Part shown: positions 9,023 through 17,164 of the stretch, in pieces
Layout: every line of letters starts with the position of its first letter
Numbering within the stretch: position 1 is the stretch's first letter
Assembly (NCBI RefSeq): GCF_036924745.1
Contig: NZ_JAZHSD010000001.1
Coordinates: 2,356,001 to 2,420,000, forward strand
Source: Bradyrhizobium sp. AZCC 1693
GTDB taxonomy: Bacteria; Pseudomonadota; Alphaproteobacteria; Rhizobiales; Xanthobacteraceae
Reading direction: 5' to 3'
Length of the DNA stretch: 64,000 nt
Notes under the pieces: generated by a model
Told to the model about the DNA's origin: nothing
The model's database searches: none
The model's input: only the letters and a program-made list of their open reading frames with translations
Translations under genes and position numbers: made by a program

Positions 9023-9381
9023 AACTCCTCGACCGATTTTTTCGTTCGGTTCCTGGCGCCGCAAAAAAGTCAGCCGAACGCGGATGCGTTGACGAACTCG
9101 TGCCAATTTTTTGCGGATTCGTGCCAATCCTGGCGGCGGAACCGTCGTGAGAACCAGGGTGGTCCTCGCACAGTGTTCTTGGTTCTCGCCGTCTAAGACA
9201 GAGATTGCGTCAGCAACATGACTAGGAGCAAACGTCTGGTTGGCTTTCGGGAACTTTCGTAAGCGGACACGTACTCCTGCAGTGCGTCCAAACAAAGCCA
9301 TGAACCTGAACAAGACCTGTGACGGCTTCGCGCATCACGCAAAGCGATCCGACCAGTTTGCTCGAACCCAAGGGTGGGGAC
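9023..9381. promoter_or_regulatory. Divergent promoter region with direct and inverted repeats
   Basis: Between divergent genes. TCGTGCCAAT occurs at 9098-9107 and 9119-9128, a 21-base period (two helical turns). Farther right, GAGAACCA (9149-9156) and TGGTTCTC (9180-9187) form an 8-base inverted repeat. These are plausible regulator sites for the RlpA-like gene. No gene lies here. Confidence 0.4.
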
Positions 9382-9810
9382 ATGAAGTATGGGAGGGGAT
9401 TTCTTCCAGCAATTTTGCTGATCCTAAGCATGTCGAATGCAGTCTCAGCAGTACGCATCACGAATGATCGAGGCGGGCAGATCGGAAGCTACGTCATGAA
9501 GTATCAGCGCCTAGCCTCCGCCGGCGAGTCGGTGATCATTGATGGTCTCTGTGCCTCGGCATGCACTATTGTCCTCAGCGAGCTCCCTCGCGACAAGATC
9601 TGCGTGACTTCGCGCGCTACACTCGGCTTCCATGCGGCTTGGAATTACGGCCCGAACGGCCGCACCTTCACCGATCCCGAAGCGACCTTGATGTTGTACT
9701 CCGGCTACCCGACGCCGGTACGTCGCTGGATCGCTAGGCGGGGTGGTCTGAGACCTCACACTATTTTTCTAAGCGGGAAGTCCTTGCAGGCGATGTATCG
9801 CCCCTGCTGA
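9382..9810 (+). CDS. Exported ClpP/crotonase-like protein of unknown function
   Basis: A 142-residue protein. The ATG at 9382 (after GGGTGGGGA) opens into a signal peptide (ending near VSAV), whereas the longer frame from 9319 would bury it. The core shows GESVIIDGLCASACTIVLSE, then ICVTSRATLGFHAAW and ATLMLYSGYPTPVRRWIARRG. This is the pattern of small periplasmic proteins with a ClpP-like serine-protease fold seen in Bradyrhizobium, where the Ser in CASACT would be the nucleophile and the His in GFHAA the base. Activity is inferred from pattern only. It stands alone in a lower-GC accessory stretch. Confidence 0.65.
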   Translation: MKYGRGFLPAILLILSMSNAVSAVRITNDRGGQIGSYVMKYQRLASAGESVIIDGLCASACTIVLSELPRDKICVTSRATLGFHAAWNYGPNGRTFTDPEATLMLYSGYPTPVRRWIARRGGLRPHTIFLSGKSLQAMYRPC

Positions 9811-10010
9811 TCAACTTCGCGCAGCGGAAAAGCACAATCAAATGACTCTGATTCTGGGAATGTCTGCTTCGGGTCAATAGCCGACTTGACGTAGCGGCAA
9901 TGCACGGCCCGTAAAATTGACCCCAAATCAGGACAACCCTGCATTATTGGGTAATCAATTGGCAAACTTCGGCCATTAAAAACGCTTGCCCTTCGTAGCG
10001 CGACCTCGAA
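9811..10010. repeat. Decayed dispersed repeat
   Basis: GAATGTCTGCTTCGGGTCAA (9857-9876) and the following bases resemble a degenerate repeat, common in intergenic DNA of Bradyrhizobium and relatives, whose translations give fragments like xxSAIDPKQTF. Short open frames here are shadows of that repeat. Confidence 0.4.
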
Positions 10011-10544
10011 GTGTCGGTACTACGCGGCGCAACGAGCGCGCCAGTTCATGGGATCGGTCTTATCTTGAGGGAACGAACGAAAATCCATCGCGTGACAATC
10101 ATCGTCATTGCCTCGGCTTTGACTTTAGCTATTGGCTTCATTGGGTACCGAAATGTTGTTGGCTTTTGCAACTCGCAGGGAAGGTATCTCGACGATGCGG
10201 AAATGATCCGCCAAGCAATCCTTTACAGTCTACAAAAGCCTCCTCACGAACGCGTACCATCCCCAGATGTCATCCAATACCGCTCGGTCGCAGAGTTCAT
10301 GGACCGAAACCGTGACTGTTGCATCATTCATCGCCATGACCGGGGTGAGTTTGAAAACGTCTTGGCAGATCGATGGGTACGCATATTCGGGTGGTACGTT
10401 CTCGTTGTAGATCTTTGGTATCAATACAAGGAAGCCGCACCGGATAACTTTTACGAAGCGTCCATCGCGATGAACTCGTGTGGACAGTTCGTGGAGCGGC
10501 ATGTTTCGCTGAACTCGCGTCCTAGGGTGCCAATAGAGAAGTAG
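10011..10544 (+). CDS. Hypothetical protein with one membrane segment
   Basis: Unrecognised protein of up to 177 residues. A single hydrophobic helix (VTIIVIASALTLAIGFIG, about residues 28-45) is followed by a soluble part with several Cys (DRNRDCCIIH) and aromatic-rich WYVLVVDLWYQY. Base composition is clearly lower in GC than the flanking core genes, in line with transfer. The start is uncertain: TTG at 10064 or GTG at 10093 would place the helix at the N-terminus, and none has a strong ribosome site. It sits just upstream of an IS91-type element. Confidence 0.45.
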   Translation: MSVLRGATSAPVHGIGLILRERTKIHRVTIIVIASALTLAIGFIGYRNVVGFCNSQGRYLDDAEMIRQAILYSLQKPPHERVPSPDVIQYRSVAEFMDRNRDCCIIHRHDRGEFENVLADRWVRIFGWYVLVVDLWYQYKEAAPDNFYEASIAMNSCGQFVERHVSLNSRPRVPIEK

Positions 10545-10807
10545 ATGACGATAGGTCCGCCTTCGGGTCATTCGCGTCGTTCTGACAGTCGGCTGACTAA
10601 TTCCGATCTTCCCCCGGAAACGGACATCGCTCAATGCGGTCGGCATGTCTCAAAGGTGCCAGTGCACTAAATCGCTGCGCGATAGCCCGCTGCGCGGGGA
10701 GCCCGACCGCGAGCACGGTAGCCGGGGTCAAGATCGTCGATAGCGCGCGGGTCGCCCTGTCTTGAAGATCGAGGTGTCGTCAACCTCATTCAAGACAGGA
10801 GTTTCCT
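10545..10807. repeat. Decayed repeat plus left flank of the IS91-type element
   Basis: Bases 10600-10646 read on the minus strand as DVRFRGKIGISQ, a fragment of a dispersed repeat whose usual translation is DVRFxxKADI. From 10673 the sequence becomes structured: CGCTGCGCG occurs twice, 15 bases apart (10673, 10688), and CCCGC-TGC-GCGGG forms a hairpin (10686-10698). The left end of the mobile element probably lies here. Confidence 0.4.
10756..10799 (+). promoter_or_regulatory. Nested hairpin ahead of the recombinase gene
   Basis: CCTGTCTTGAA (10756-10766) pairs perfectly with TTCAAGACAGG (10789-10799). Inside it GAGGT (10771-10775) pairs with ACCTC (10783-10787) around a seven-base loop. It ends nine bases before the ATG, so it could act as the element's terminus signal, a recombinase binding site, or a translation-limiting leader. 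Confidence 0.5.
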
Positions 10808-11728
10808 ATGAGTACGGATGCTGTCAGCCCGCTGCGCCAGCGCATGATCGAGGACATGAATGCGCGCAAGCTCTGTGCGGGCACGCAGAGAGGCCATATC
10901 AGCAGTTGCAAGCGGTTCGCGGCGTTTGTGAAGCAGTCCCCCGACACGGCCACACTTGAGGACATCCGCCGCTTCCAGCTGCACCTGGCCGAGACGGGCG
11001 CGAGCATCTGCAACCGCAACCGCATCATGACCGGGTTGCGGTTCTTGTTCCGCGTGACGCTGCGCCGATTGGACCTTGCGGCCGAGATCTATCATCTCCG
11101 CGAGCCTCAGAAGATCCCGCTGGTGATGAGCCAGGATGAGACGCGGCGCCTGCTGGCCGTCGCCGGCAGCCTCAAGGCCCGCCTCCTGCTCAGCCTCGGC
11201 TATGGCTGCGGGTTGCGCGCCGGCGAGGTGGTGCGGCTCAAGGTCAAGCATATCGACAGCGCGCAGAAGATCATTCGCATCGAGCAGTCCAAGGGGCGCA
11301 AGGACCGTAATGTCATGCTGTCGTCAAAGACGCTCGATCTGTTGCGGCAATGGTGGAAGGCGCGCCCATCGCGTCACGATGCGCAAACGCCCGTGCCGGA
11401 ACGCTGGCTGTTTCCCGGCACCAGGGCCGGCAAGCCCATGACCACCCGCCAGCTCAACCGCCTGTTTCATGAGGCGGCCGATGCGGCCGGGATCAGGAAG
11501 GGCGTGACGCTGCACGCGCTGCGCCACAGCTTCGCGACCCACCTGCTGGAGGACGGCACCGATATCAGATTCATCCAGGCGCTGCTGGGTCACGACAAAC
11601 TGGACACGACGGCGCGCTATACCCGTGTCGCCACCGGCATGATCGCGGCGATCGAAAGCCCGCTCGACCGGCTGTCGCAGCCTCGCAAGAGACCCAGGAA
11701 GAGCAGGAAGAACCCGCCGCCGGCGTAA
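10808..11728 (+). CDS. Tyrosine recombinase/integrase of IS91-type element
   Basis: A 306-residue site-specific recombinase. A SAM-like core-binding N-terminal domain (about residues 8-95) precedes the catalytic domain. All catalytic residues are visible: Arg in GCGLRAGEV (about 137), Lys in SKGRKDR (about 162-165), HALRHSFATH (His 236, Arg 239), His in LLGHDKLDTT (262), and the nucleophile in ARYTRV (Tyr 271). The tail is basic (RKRPRKSRK). It is paired with the transposase 12 bases downstream and presumably helps resolve or integrate the circular intermediate; that role is inferred from pairing. The ATG follows a strong hairpin. Confidence 0.9.
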   Translation: MSTDAVSPLRQRMIEDMNARKLCAGTQRGHISSCKRFAAFVKQSPDTATLEDIRRFQLHLAETGASICNRNRIMTGLRFLFRVTLRRLDLAAEIYHLREPQKIPLVMSQDETRRLLAVAGSLKARLLLSLGYGCGLRAGEVVRLKVKHIDSAQKIIRIEQSKGRKDRNVMLSSKTLDLLRQWWKARPSRHDAQTPVPERWLFPGTRAGKPMTTRQLNRLFHEAADAAGIRKGVTLHALRHSFATHLLEDGTDIRFIQALLGHDKLDTTARYTRVATGMIAAIESPLDRLSQPRKRPRKSRKNPPPA

Positions 11729-11740
11729 CGGCCGGGAGCT

Positions 11741-12961
11741 GTGTCGCGTCCAGCGCTGGAGGTCGCGGATATCTTGCGCGACCACGGGGCGGCGTGGCGG
11801 CGCGCCAATGCGGGCCACGTCAGTCTCGGCCAGCTGAAAGTCATGAGTGCGATCGAGCGCTGCCGCACGGCGGCGCTCGGCGGCCATGTGGCGCGCTGCG
11901 AGAACGAGACCTGCGCCCACACCGTCATCGCCTACAACAGCTGCCGCAACCGGCACTGCCCCAAGTGCCAGGGCGCTGCGGCCCGCGAGTGGCTGGCCGA
12001 GCGCGAGGCCGATCTCCTGCCGGTGCCGTACTTTCATGTGGTGTACACGCTGCCGGCGCAGATCGCCGACATCGCCTATCAGAACAAGGCGGTGATCTAC
12101 GACCTGCTGTTCAAAGCCTCGGCGGAGACCACGCTCACGATCGCGGCCGATCCCAAGCATCTCGGCGCTCGCATCGGCTTCATGTCGGTGCTGCACACAT
12201 GGGGTTCCGCGCTGACGCATCACCCGCATGTCCACATGGTCGTGCCGGGTGGTGGCCTGTCGCCGGACGGATCGAAGTGGATCGCGTGCCGACCACGCTA
12301 TTTTTTGACCGTGCAGGTTCTCTCGGCGTTGTTCCGCAGGCTGTTTCTGGAGATGCTGGTCGCGGCTCACCACGCCGGCCGCCTGCAGTTCTTCGGCGAG
12401 CATGCGCGGCTCGCCGATAAGGCTGCATTCGCTGCCTATCTGACGCCACTGCGCGAGATCAATTGGGTGGTCTACGCCAAAGAGCCGTTCGCCGGGCCCA
12501 GGCAGGTGTTGCGCTATCTGTCGCGCTACACCCACCGCATCGCGATCTCCAATCGCCGGCTGCTGTCCGCCGACGAGAACGGTGTCACCTTCAAGTACAA
12601 GGACTATCGGATCGAGGGGCCCGCCCGCTACAAGGCGATGACGCTGGCGACCGACGAGTTCATCCGGCGCTTCCTGATCCACGTGCTGCCGAAGGGCTTC
12701 CATCGCATCCGACACTATGGCCTGCTCGCCAACGGCGCCCGAGCCGCAAACATTGCGCACGCGCGCCAGCTGCTCGCTCAGCCGGCGCGCCCTAAAGAAC
12801 CCGAGACGCCCGAAGCCGCGATCAACGAACCCCGCGTGCTGCCGCGTCCATGCCCGTGCTGCGGCGCCCGCATGATCGTCATCGAGACTTTTGAGCGCGG
12901 CTGCGAGCCGAAGCACCGCCCCACACCGGCGCCGGCGCCGATCAGGATCGACACATCATGA
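11741..12961 (+). CDS. IS91-family HUH transposase
   Basis: A 406-residue transposase starting at GTG. The N-terminal zinc-binding region has CENETC and CRNRHCPKC (about residues 53-76). The HUH nuclease motif is HPHVHMVV (His 163, His 165), and the putative attacking tyrosine is in YLSRYTHRIAISN (about 263), the single-Tyr layout of IS91/ISCR-type enzymes. A second zinc-knuckle-like CPCCG lies near residue 371. Length and motif order match a complete enzyme, so the element may be active. It is probably co-transcribed with the recombinase. Confidence 0.92.
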   Translation: MSRPALEVADILRDHGAAWRRANAGHVSLGQLKVMSAIERCRTAALGGHVARCENETCAHTVIAYNSCRNRHCPKCQGAAAREWLAEREADLLPVPYFHVVYTLPAQIADIAYQNKAVIYDLLFKASAETTLTIAADPKHLGARIGFMSVLHTWGSALTHHPHVHMVVPGGGLSPDGSKWIACRPRYFLTVQVLSALFRRLFLEMLVAAHHAGRLQFFGEHARLADKAAFAAYLTPLREINWVVYAKEPFAGPRQVLRYLSRYTHRIAISNRRLLSADENGVTFKYKDYRIEGPARYKAMTLATDEFIRRFLIHVLPKGFHRIRHYGLLANGARAANIAHARQLLAQPARPKEPETPEAAINEPRVLPRPCPCCGARMIVIETFERGCEPKHRPTPAPAPIRIDTS

Positions 12962-13476
12962 GACCATCGCCGCCGATCAACGACCGCAGTGACAAGCGCT
13001 ATTCTGGCCGGCTCTCAGCCGGCAGCGCCCACGCTCGCATCGCTGTGCTGGATTCACCAGCAGTCGCGCGACCAATCTTGTCGCGCGACGCGCAGATCGC
13101 TCGTTCATACCGACGCACACCCCTACGCGTGGCAGAAACCCGATCATCGCAACCGCTCCGGTCCAGTCTTCTCAGGCCCGAGCCCGCCGCAAAATCCCCA
13201 TAGCGCCCGCTGCACCGTCAGCGCCCCACCTCCCGCGATTTCGTGCCTTGGCGCTTTTCGGACGCCGGCTGTCCGAGCGTGGAGATGGTCTCGGCATGCC
13301 GGCATCCGAAAACCTGCACAACAGGCGACATCGTGATCTTGTTTCCAGTCGTCACGACCATAGTCGGCACTATAGCGACTTGGGTACGAGGGAGTTGCAG
13401 TGTTCTGACTGCACGAGGCGCTCGTCGGACTTTCGACCAATTGGCAACCGTCAATCGGTCGAAGGTCCGATACGGG
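12962..13476. other. Right flank of the IS91-type element, structured non-coding DNA
   Basis: Contains GCCGGCT-CTC-AGCCGGC (13007-13023), two copies of the self-complementary GTCGCGCGAC (13063-13072 and 13080-13089), and CGGAC-N7-GTCCG (13259-13275). A long imperfect inverted repeat (13426-13443 with 13452-13469, 16 of 18 paired) ends seven bases past the stop of the DUF3237 remnant. Open frames here have no family resemblance. Confidence 0.5.
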
Positions 13477-14006
13477 TCACTTCAGCGCAAAGATGTTGTA
13501 GCGTACGTGACTGCCCTCACCGAATTTGAGGGAAACCATCTTGCCAACGGCTTGGACCGCATTGAGCCAGGCGTATTTGTCGGACTTCGTCTGAAACGTC
13601 GGCGTTGTGATAAAGTAGCAATCGTCCGCTTTTAGCTGCTCTCCGGCGTTCAGGCGGTCCGCCTGCTCCTTACTGCATTGGATAGCGCCGCTGTAGCTTA
13701 CGTAGACGAGTTCGCCATCATCGTGGCGCGCACATCGAGGCGGAAGACACCGGACGGCATCACTCGCAACCAGTCGGCGCCCGGTCCCACGAATTTTCCT
13801 TTGATACGTGGCCCGTCGACCCATCCGCCCGGTTGCACATTGTAAATGAGAAGACTTTGATCAATTGCCTGAGGCGCATCGAGGGGCGCGTGCAACGTCA
13901 TCAGGTACTCGGTCTGCATCGAAGTCTCGGGACTGCCGGCGGATGCTGGCACGGACATGGCAAGCGCCATAACAAATGCGCCAAGGGGAGACGATAGACC
14001 CTTCAT
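13477..14006 (-). pseudogene. Frameshifted DUF3237 family gene, exported
   Basis: Two frames on the minus strand together make one DUF3237 protein. The 5' part (ATG at 14006 after GGGAGGT) has a signal peptide (SSPLGAFVMALAMSVPASAG) and the DUF3237 core GPRIKGKFVGPGADWLRVMP and FRLDVRAT, then runs into a stop in the wrong frame. The 3' part resumes one frame over with DDGELVYVSY, FITTPTFQTKSDKYAWLN and ends at 13477. The break lies near 13725-13735. Restoring frame needs a number of bases equal to one modulo three. Family members usually have about two residues between RAT and DDG, so a loss of seven bases would fit. It could be decay or a sequencing error. Confidence 0.75.
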
Positions 14007-14168
14007 TTTGTACCTCCCATTCTGGTTGTTTAGCCGTGCACGAGACACCTCTTGCACTGGTGCATTCCAATTCGACCGCAATTCGTATCTAGCTCATAGC
14101 TGGTGTGTTGCGCTCTCTCGGCGCCGCGCCGACAGCGCCTGTAGCCGCCGAACTTCGCCCGACTGCTG

Positions 14169-15959
14169 TCAGATCGTCACGCGGCTGCCGTCGAAGCGCG
14201 TCAAGGAGAAGCCGTCGAAGGGTTCGCGGAGGGTGGTGCGCTCGTCGCGCAGCATGCCGATAGCCACTTCCTCGCCGATCGCCATTGAGGCCGAAGCGTC
14301 GGAACGCCAGTGGATGCCCGCCCAATTTCGTCCGAAACCGAAATTCACCGCGAGCTTGTTCAACTCTCCGCCGACCGTGAGCGGCGGGCCGCTATAGGGC
14401 ACGAGCCTCGTCGGGTCAGCCGGATCGGGCTGTATCGGGTTGGCGATGACGCGGCTCTCGTCGAAAAACGCCTTCAATATGGTAGCCGTGACGGCACCAA
14501 CGCTCGTGGCACCGCCGGGATAGGTGGAGTGAAGGGGCGAGGCCTCCGGATAGGTTTGTGACAAAAGATAGGTGCCGTATTTGGCTTTACTGCGATCAAG
14601 CGCTTCCGATTTCAGGAAGTTATCATGCAACGGGTAGTCGCTCACGCCATTGGCGAGGCGATGGTGCGCCAGAGCGCCGTAGGCTTCCGGTCGTACAGCC
14701 CGGTGCACCATATACTTCTGCCAGTAGGCCGCGCGGACGGAGTTACTGATCCCCGTGGCGAGTAGTGCCTGCACATAGGGCAACCCGAAGGTGGCACCCG
14801 CAGGGCTTTGGGTTTTCGATTTCCGATACGGGTTAGATGGGTAGGACACGGGCTCTGCCGGTGGATACATCCCGGAGTACCGTTGATCCGCTCCACCGCC
14901 GGGGGTTGCAAGGATCAGTGCTGCCGCCCACCCAAGTGCAGGACCAGCGTGGATATACTCCGCGAGATCTCTTCCCGTCGTGATGTAGCGCGGTGTCGCG
15001 TCGAACTGCAACCGGCGTTTCGGTACGGCGCCGTTCTGGATCGCCAGCCACTCCTCGTATTCGGTCAGGAATTCGTTGGCGGGCAACGTGGTGCGAATTT
15101 GAGCACTGATCCACTGTGCGGCATAGGGCACGTCCCGGAGCAGGAATTGCGAGATCAGCGGGCCGTCCAAAACGCCTGGAGGCGTGACGGAGCGGCCCTT
15201 CGGGTCAGTTGGGTCGAAATAAAGCGCATTGGCACGGAACAGCGTACCGGGTGTGACCCGCCCACCAGACTTCGGCCCTCGGAAATCGGCGAGCTTGTTG
15301 AGTTCCTCGGTAGCTGCAAGCACGTCGCGATTGGAGGTGTCGTCGCGCAACTCGGTAAGCGGAACATCACGAAGCAGCGATTGCCAATATACCTCGACCG
15401 CCTCGCCGCCGCGCTCCGCACTTGCAAGGGCCGGTGCCGACGGTATCGCAATCTGAGTAGGGTTCATGCCGCTGAGACTGACGGCTTGTGTGCCTACGGG
15501 ATTGACCAGTTTGCGAATGCCGCCGAGCGGGACTTTCTCGAAATCAGCGGGATCGCCCGACTGGCAAGCGGTATAGAGCGCCTGCCATGCAGCTTGTTCC
15601 ACTTCGCCGCGTTTGTCGTGCGGCAGGCCCCGTGAATCCGAACCGATCTTGTTGGTGTAGCGCGCCTCATCGCCATTCGTCGGGTGGGGTGCGATGGGAA
15701 TTTTCTCGTTATTGCTCGCGCAAGCTTGCCGGACTTCGAAGGCGCGGCGCTTGAACGCCGCGTCGAGCGGTCGCGGGTCCGCGCTCACAGGCTGTGCTGC
15801 TGCCGGGGCGATTCCGGACATGCTCGGCGGAGACGCAAGCACGGCGGCGCCAACTGCGATGCCGGCCCCGCCGAGGAGCGAGCGGCGAGTGACCGCGGTG
15901 GTCGGCAGGGTCGACGATGCCAGGTCAGATTCAGTCGAAATGGTGGGGTGGTCAGCCAT
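14169..15959 (-). CDS. Vanadium-dependent haloperoxidase homologue with altered active site, Tat-exported
   Basis: A 596-residue protein of the vanadium haloperoxidase/acid phosphatase superfamily, closest in layout to algal-type bromoperoxidases. The N-terminus has a twin-arginine signal (TRRSLLGGAGIAVGAAVLA). The vanadate-site motifs are KYMVHRAVRP (Lys 415, Arg 423), YPGGATSVGA (about 480-489), and GRNWAGIHWRSD (His 550). In active enzymes the middle motif carries a catalytic His (GHA); here the aligned residue is Ala 484, while the metal-coordinating His of the third motif is kept. Activity is therefore doubtful or altered. The ATG at 15959 with GGAGGAG is preferred over a longer frame to 16040. 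It lies upstream of, and on the same strand as, the DUF3237 remnant. Confidence 0.82.
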   Translation of the reverse strand: MADHPTISTESDLASSTLPTTAVTRRSLLGGAGIAVGAAVLASPPSMSGIAPAAAQPVSADPRPLDAAFKRRAFEVRQACASNNEKIPIAPHPTNGDEARYTNKIGSDSRGLPHDKRGEVEQAAWQALYTACQSGDPADFEKVPLGGIRKLVNPVGTQAVSLSGMNPTQIAIPSAPALASAERGGEAVEVYWQSLLRDVPLTELRDDTSNRDVLAATEELNKLADFRGPKSGGRVTPGTLFRANALYFDPTDPKGRSVTPPGVLDGPLISQFLLRDVPYAAQWISAQIRTTLPANEFLTEYEEWLAIQNGAVPKRRLQFDATPRYITTGRDLAEYIHAGPALGWAAALILATPGGGADQRYSGMYPPAEPVSYPSNPYRKSKTQSPAGATFGLPYVQALLATGISNSVRAAYWQKYMVHRAVRPEAYGALAHHRLANGVSDYPLHDNFLKSEALDRSKAKYGTYLLSQTYPEASPLHSTYPGGATSVGAVTATILKAFFDESRVIANPIQPDPADPTRLVPYSGPPLTVGGELNKLAVNFGFGRNWAGIHWRSDASASMAIGEEVAIGMLRDERTTLREPFDGFSLTRFDGSRVTI

Positions 15960-16374
15960 GGAGATCTCCTCCCTCGCAGGCACCGCTCTGGGGCCCGCGC
16001 TTTCAGGATTCAAATGGCATCCGGGCGCGCTTACGCGCACCCGCGTTGGAATGCGAATGCTGAAGGACCGGCGAAAAAGGAAGTCGGTGATTCGAGTGCA
16101 ATGCTTGCCGATGGCACGACTGCTGTCCGTTCAGTCCCGCGAGGAATTCGGCATTTCCCGCCTGCGACGACAGCTATTCAAAGAGTACACGATCTCGTGC
16201 GTCCTGAAAAGATATCTGATCTTTAGACGACTTCCGCTTTGGGTCACTCGCGACCGCGTCGAGCCAGCAGCAAGTCCGGCCATGTCCGATATGCCCGGAA
16301 AGCCGAAGTAAATTCAGAACAGTCCGGCACCACCGCTGGCCAGTTCGCTGCTGCGTGCTAATGAGTCCCGCTCT
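15960..16374. other. Gene-free stretch with degenerate dispersed repeat, copy 3
   Basis: Bases 16225-16325 carry ACTTCCGCTTTGGGTCACTC and CGAAGTAAATTCAGAA, matching pieces of the repeats at 5980 and 6440. The rest, upstream of the haloperoxidase, should hold its promoter, but I see no clear boxes. Confidence 0.45.
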
Positions 16375-17148
16375 CTAGCCCTTCACCGTCACGGCGCGCC
16401 CGATCACGGGCTGCGCGGCGACCGGCGGGTTGGCGGTTTGTGCCGCGAGTTCGCCGATCAGGCGGTCGGCATCGGCCGCAAGATTGTCGGGTGCCTGGAT
16501 CACCAGCCGCTCCAGCGCCCAGCGATATGAAGAAATGCGCCGCTCGAGGCATTGCTGGACCCATTGCACGATCAGCGTGTTCTCCTCCATGCGGGCGACC
16601 GCATCGGCCTGTTCACGCGGCGAAAGTTCCGACACCATCTTCAGGCTGGCGCTGCGTTTGCGGTCGAGTTCGATGACGCGCGCGGCGGAGGCAAAGAACG
16701 GCTCGAACCTCGTGATGTCGTTGCGAACGTCCTCAATCAACTGCTGATAACGCGAGGTGTGTGAGCGGTGCGGCTCGTCGATCAAAGCGCGTCCGTAGGT
16801 GGTGCGGTCGAACACCACCTTCTGCCGCCATGGCGAGGGCAACGGCTGGTAATCGCCGAACACGCTCTTCCAGGCCGGCCGCGAATGCGGCGGCTCGATC
16901 AGGGGATAGGCGAGATCGCGAAGCTGGCGCTCGTTTTCGGTGAGCTGGAAGTGCGACGGCTTGAGGCCGACGCTGGCCGTGGCCTCGGCGCCCAGCCAGC
17001 GGTGCATGTCGTCGTTGCGCATATCCGCGCGGGTGCGGCCGAAATCGCCGCCACTGCAGCCGCCGAGCGCAACGCTTGCCACAAGCAGCATGAGAGCCGG
17101 GAGTGACCGAAGCCCGGTGGTCCGGATCGGGAGGCACAGCTCCGGCAT
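16375..17148 (-). CDS. Lipoprotein of unknown function
   Basis: A 257-residue lipoprotein. The ATG at 17148 gives a classical lipoprotein signal: basic start, hydrophobic LPALMLLVASVA, lipobox LGGC, then SGG. The longer frame to 17259 would bury this signal. The mature part is charged and helical, with HFQLTENERQLRDLAYPL, RSHTSRYQQLIEDVRNDI and EENTLIVQWVQQCLERR; I do not recognise a named domain. It starts 16 bases after the stop of a 66-residue gene and is probably in one operon with it, downstream of CtrA-type sites, suggesting an envelope role tied to growth or division. Confidence 0.72.
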   Translation of the reverse strand: MPELCLPIRTTGLRSLPALMLLVASVALGGCSGGDFGRTRADMRNDDMHRWLGAEATASVGLKPSHFQLTENERQLRDLAYPLIEPPHSRPAWKSVFGDYQPLPSPWRQKVVFDRTTYGRALIDEPHRSHTSRYQQLIEDVRNDITRFEPFFASAARVIELDRKRSASLKMVSELSPREQADAVARMEENTLIVQWVQQCLERRISSYRWALERLVIQAPDNLAADADRLIGELAAQTANPPVAAQPVIGRAVTVKG

Positions 17149-17164
17149 TGCAAAGGTCCGTCGT

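Larger units (their letters stand above)
10673..13276 (+). mobile_element. IS91-family element with tyrosine recombinase (bounds approximate)
   Basis: The unit consists of a tyrosine recombinase, a 12-base gap, then an HUH single-strand transposase. This two-gene plan is known for part of the IS91 family, which moves by a rolling-circle-like mechanism and makes no target duplication. Structured flanks support it. A nested hairpin at 10756-10799 has an 11-bp outer stem. Downstream are hairpins at 13007-13023 and 13259-13275, and a doubled palindrome GTCGCGCGAC at 13063 and 13080. I could not fix the exact ends, so the coordinates are the outermost structured sequence. Both genes look intact. 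Confidence 0.65.

Noticed and set aside
11324..12916. 530-codon minus-strand frame across the recombinase and transposase genes
   Set aside because: Antisense shadow of two intact mobile-element genes.
13243..13635. 130-codon plus-strand frame with a hydrophobic stretch
   Set aside because: Overlaps the 3' end of the DUF3237 remnant in antisense and contains the long hairpin, so coding is unlikely.
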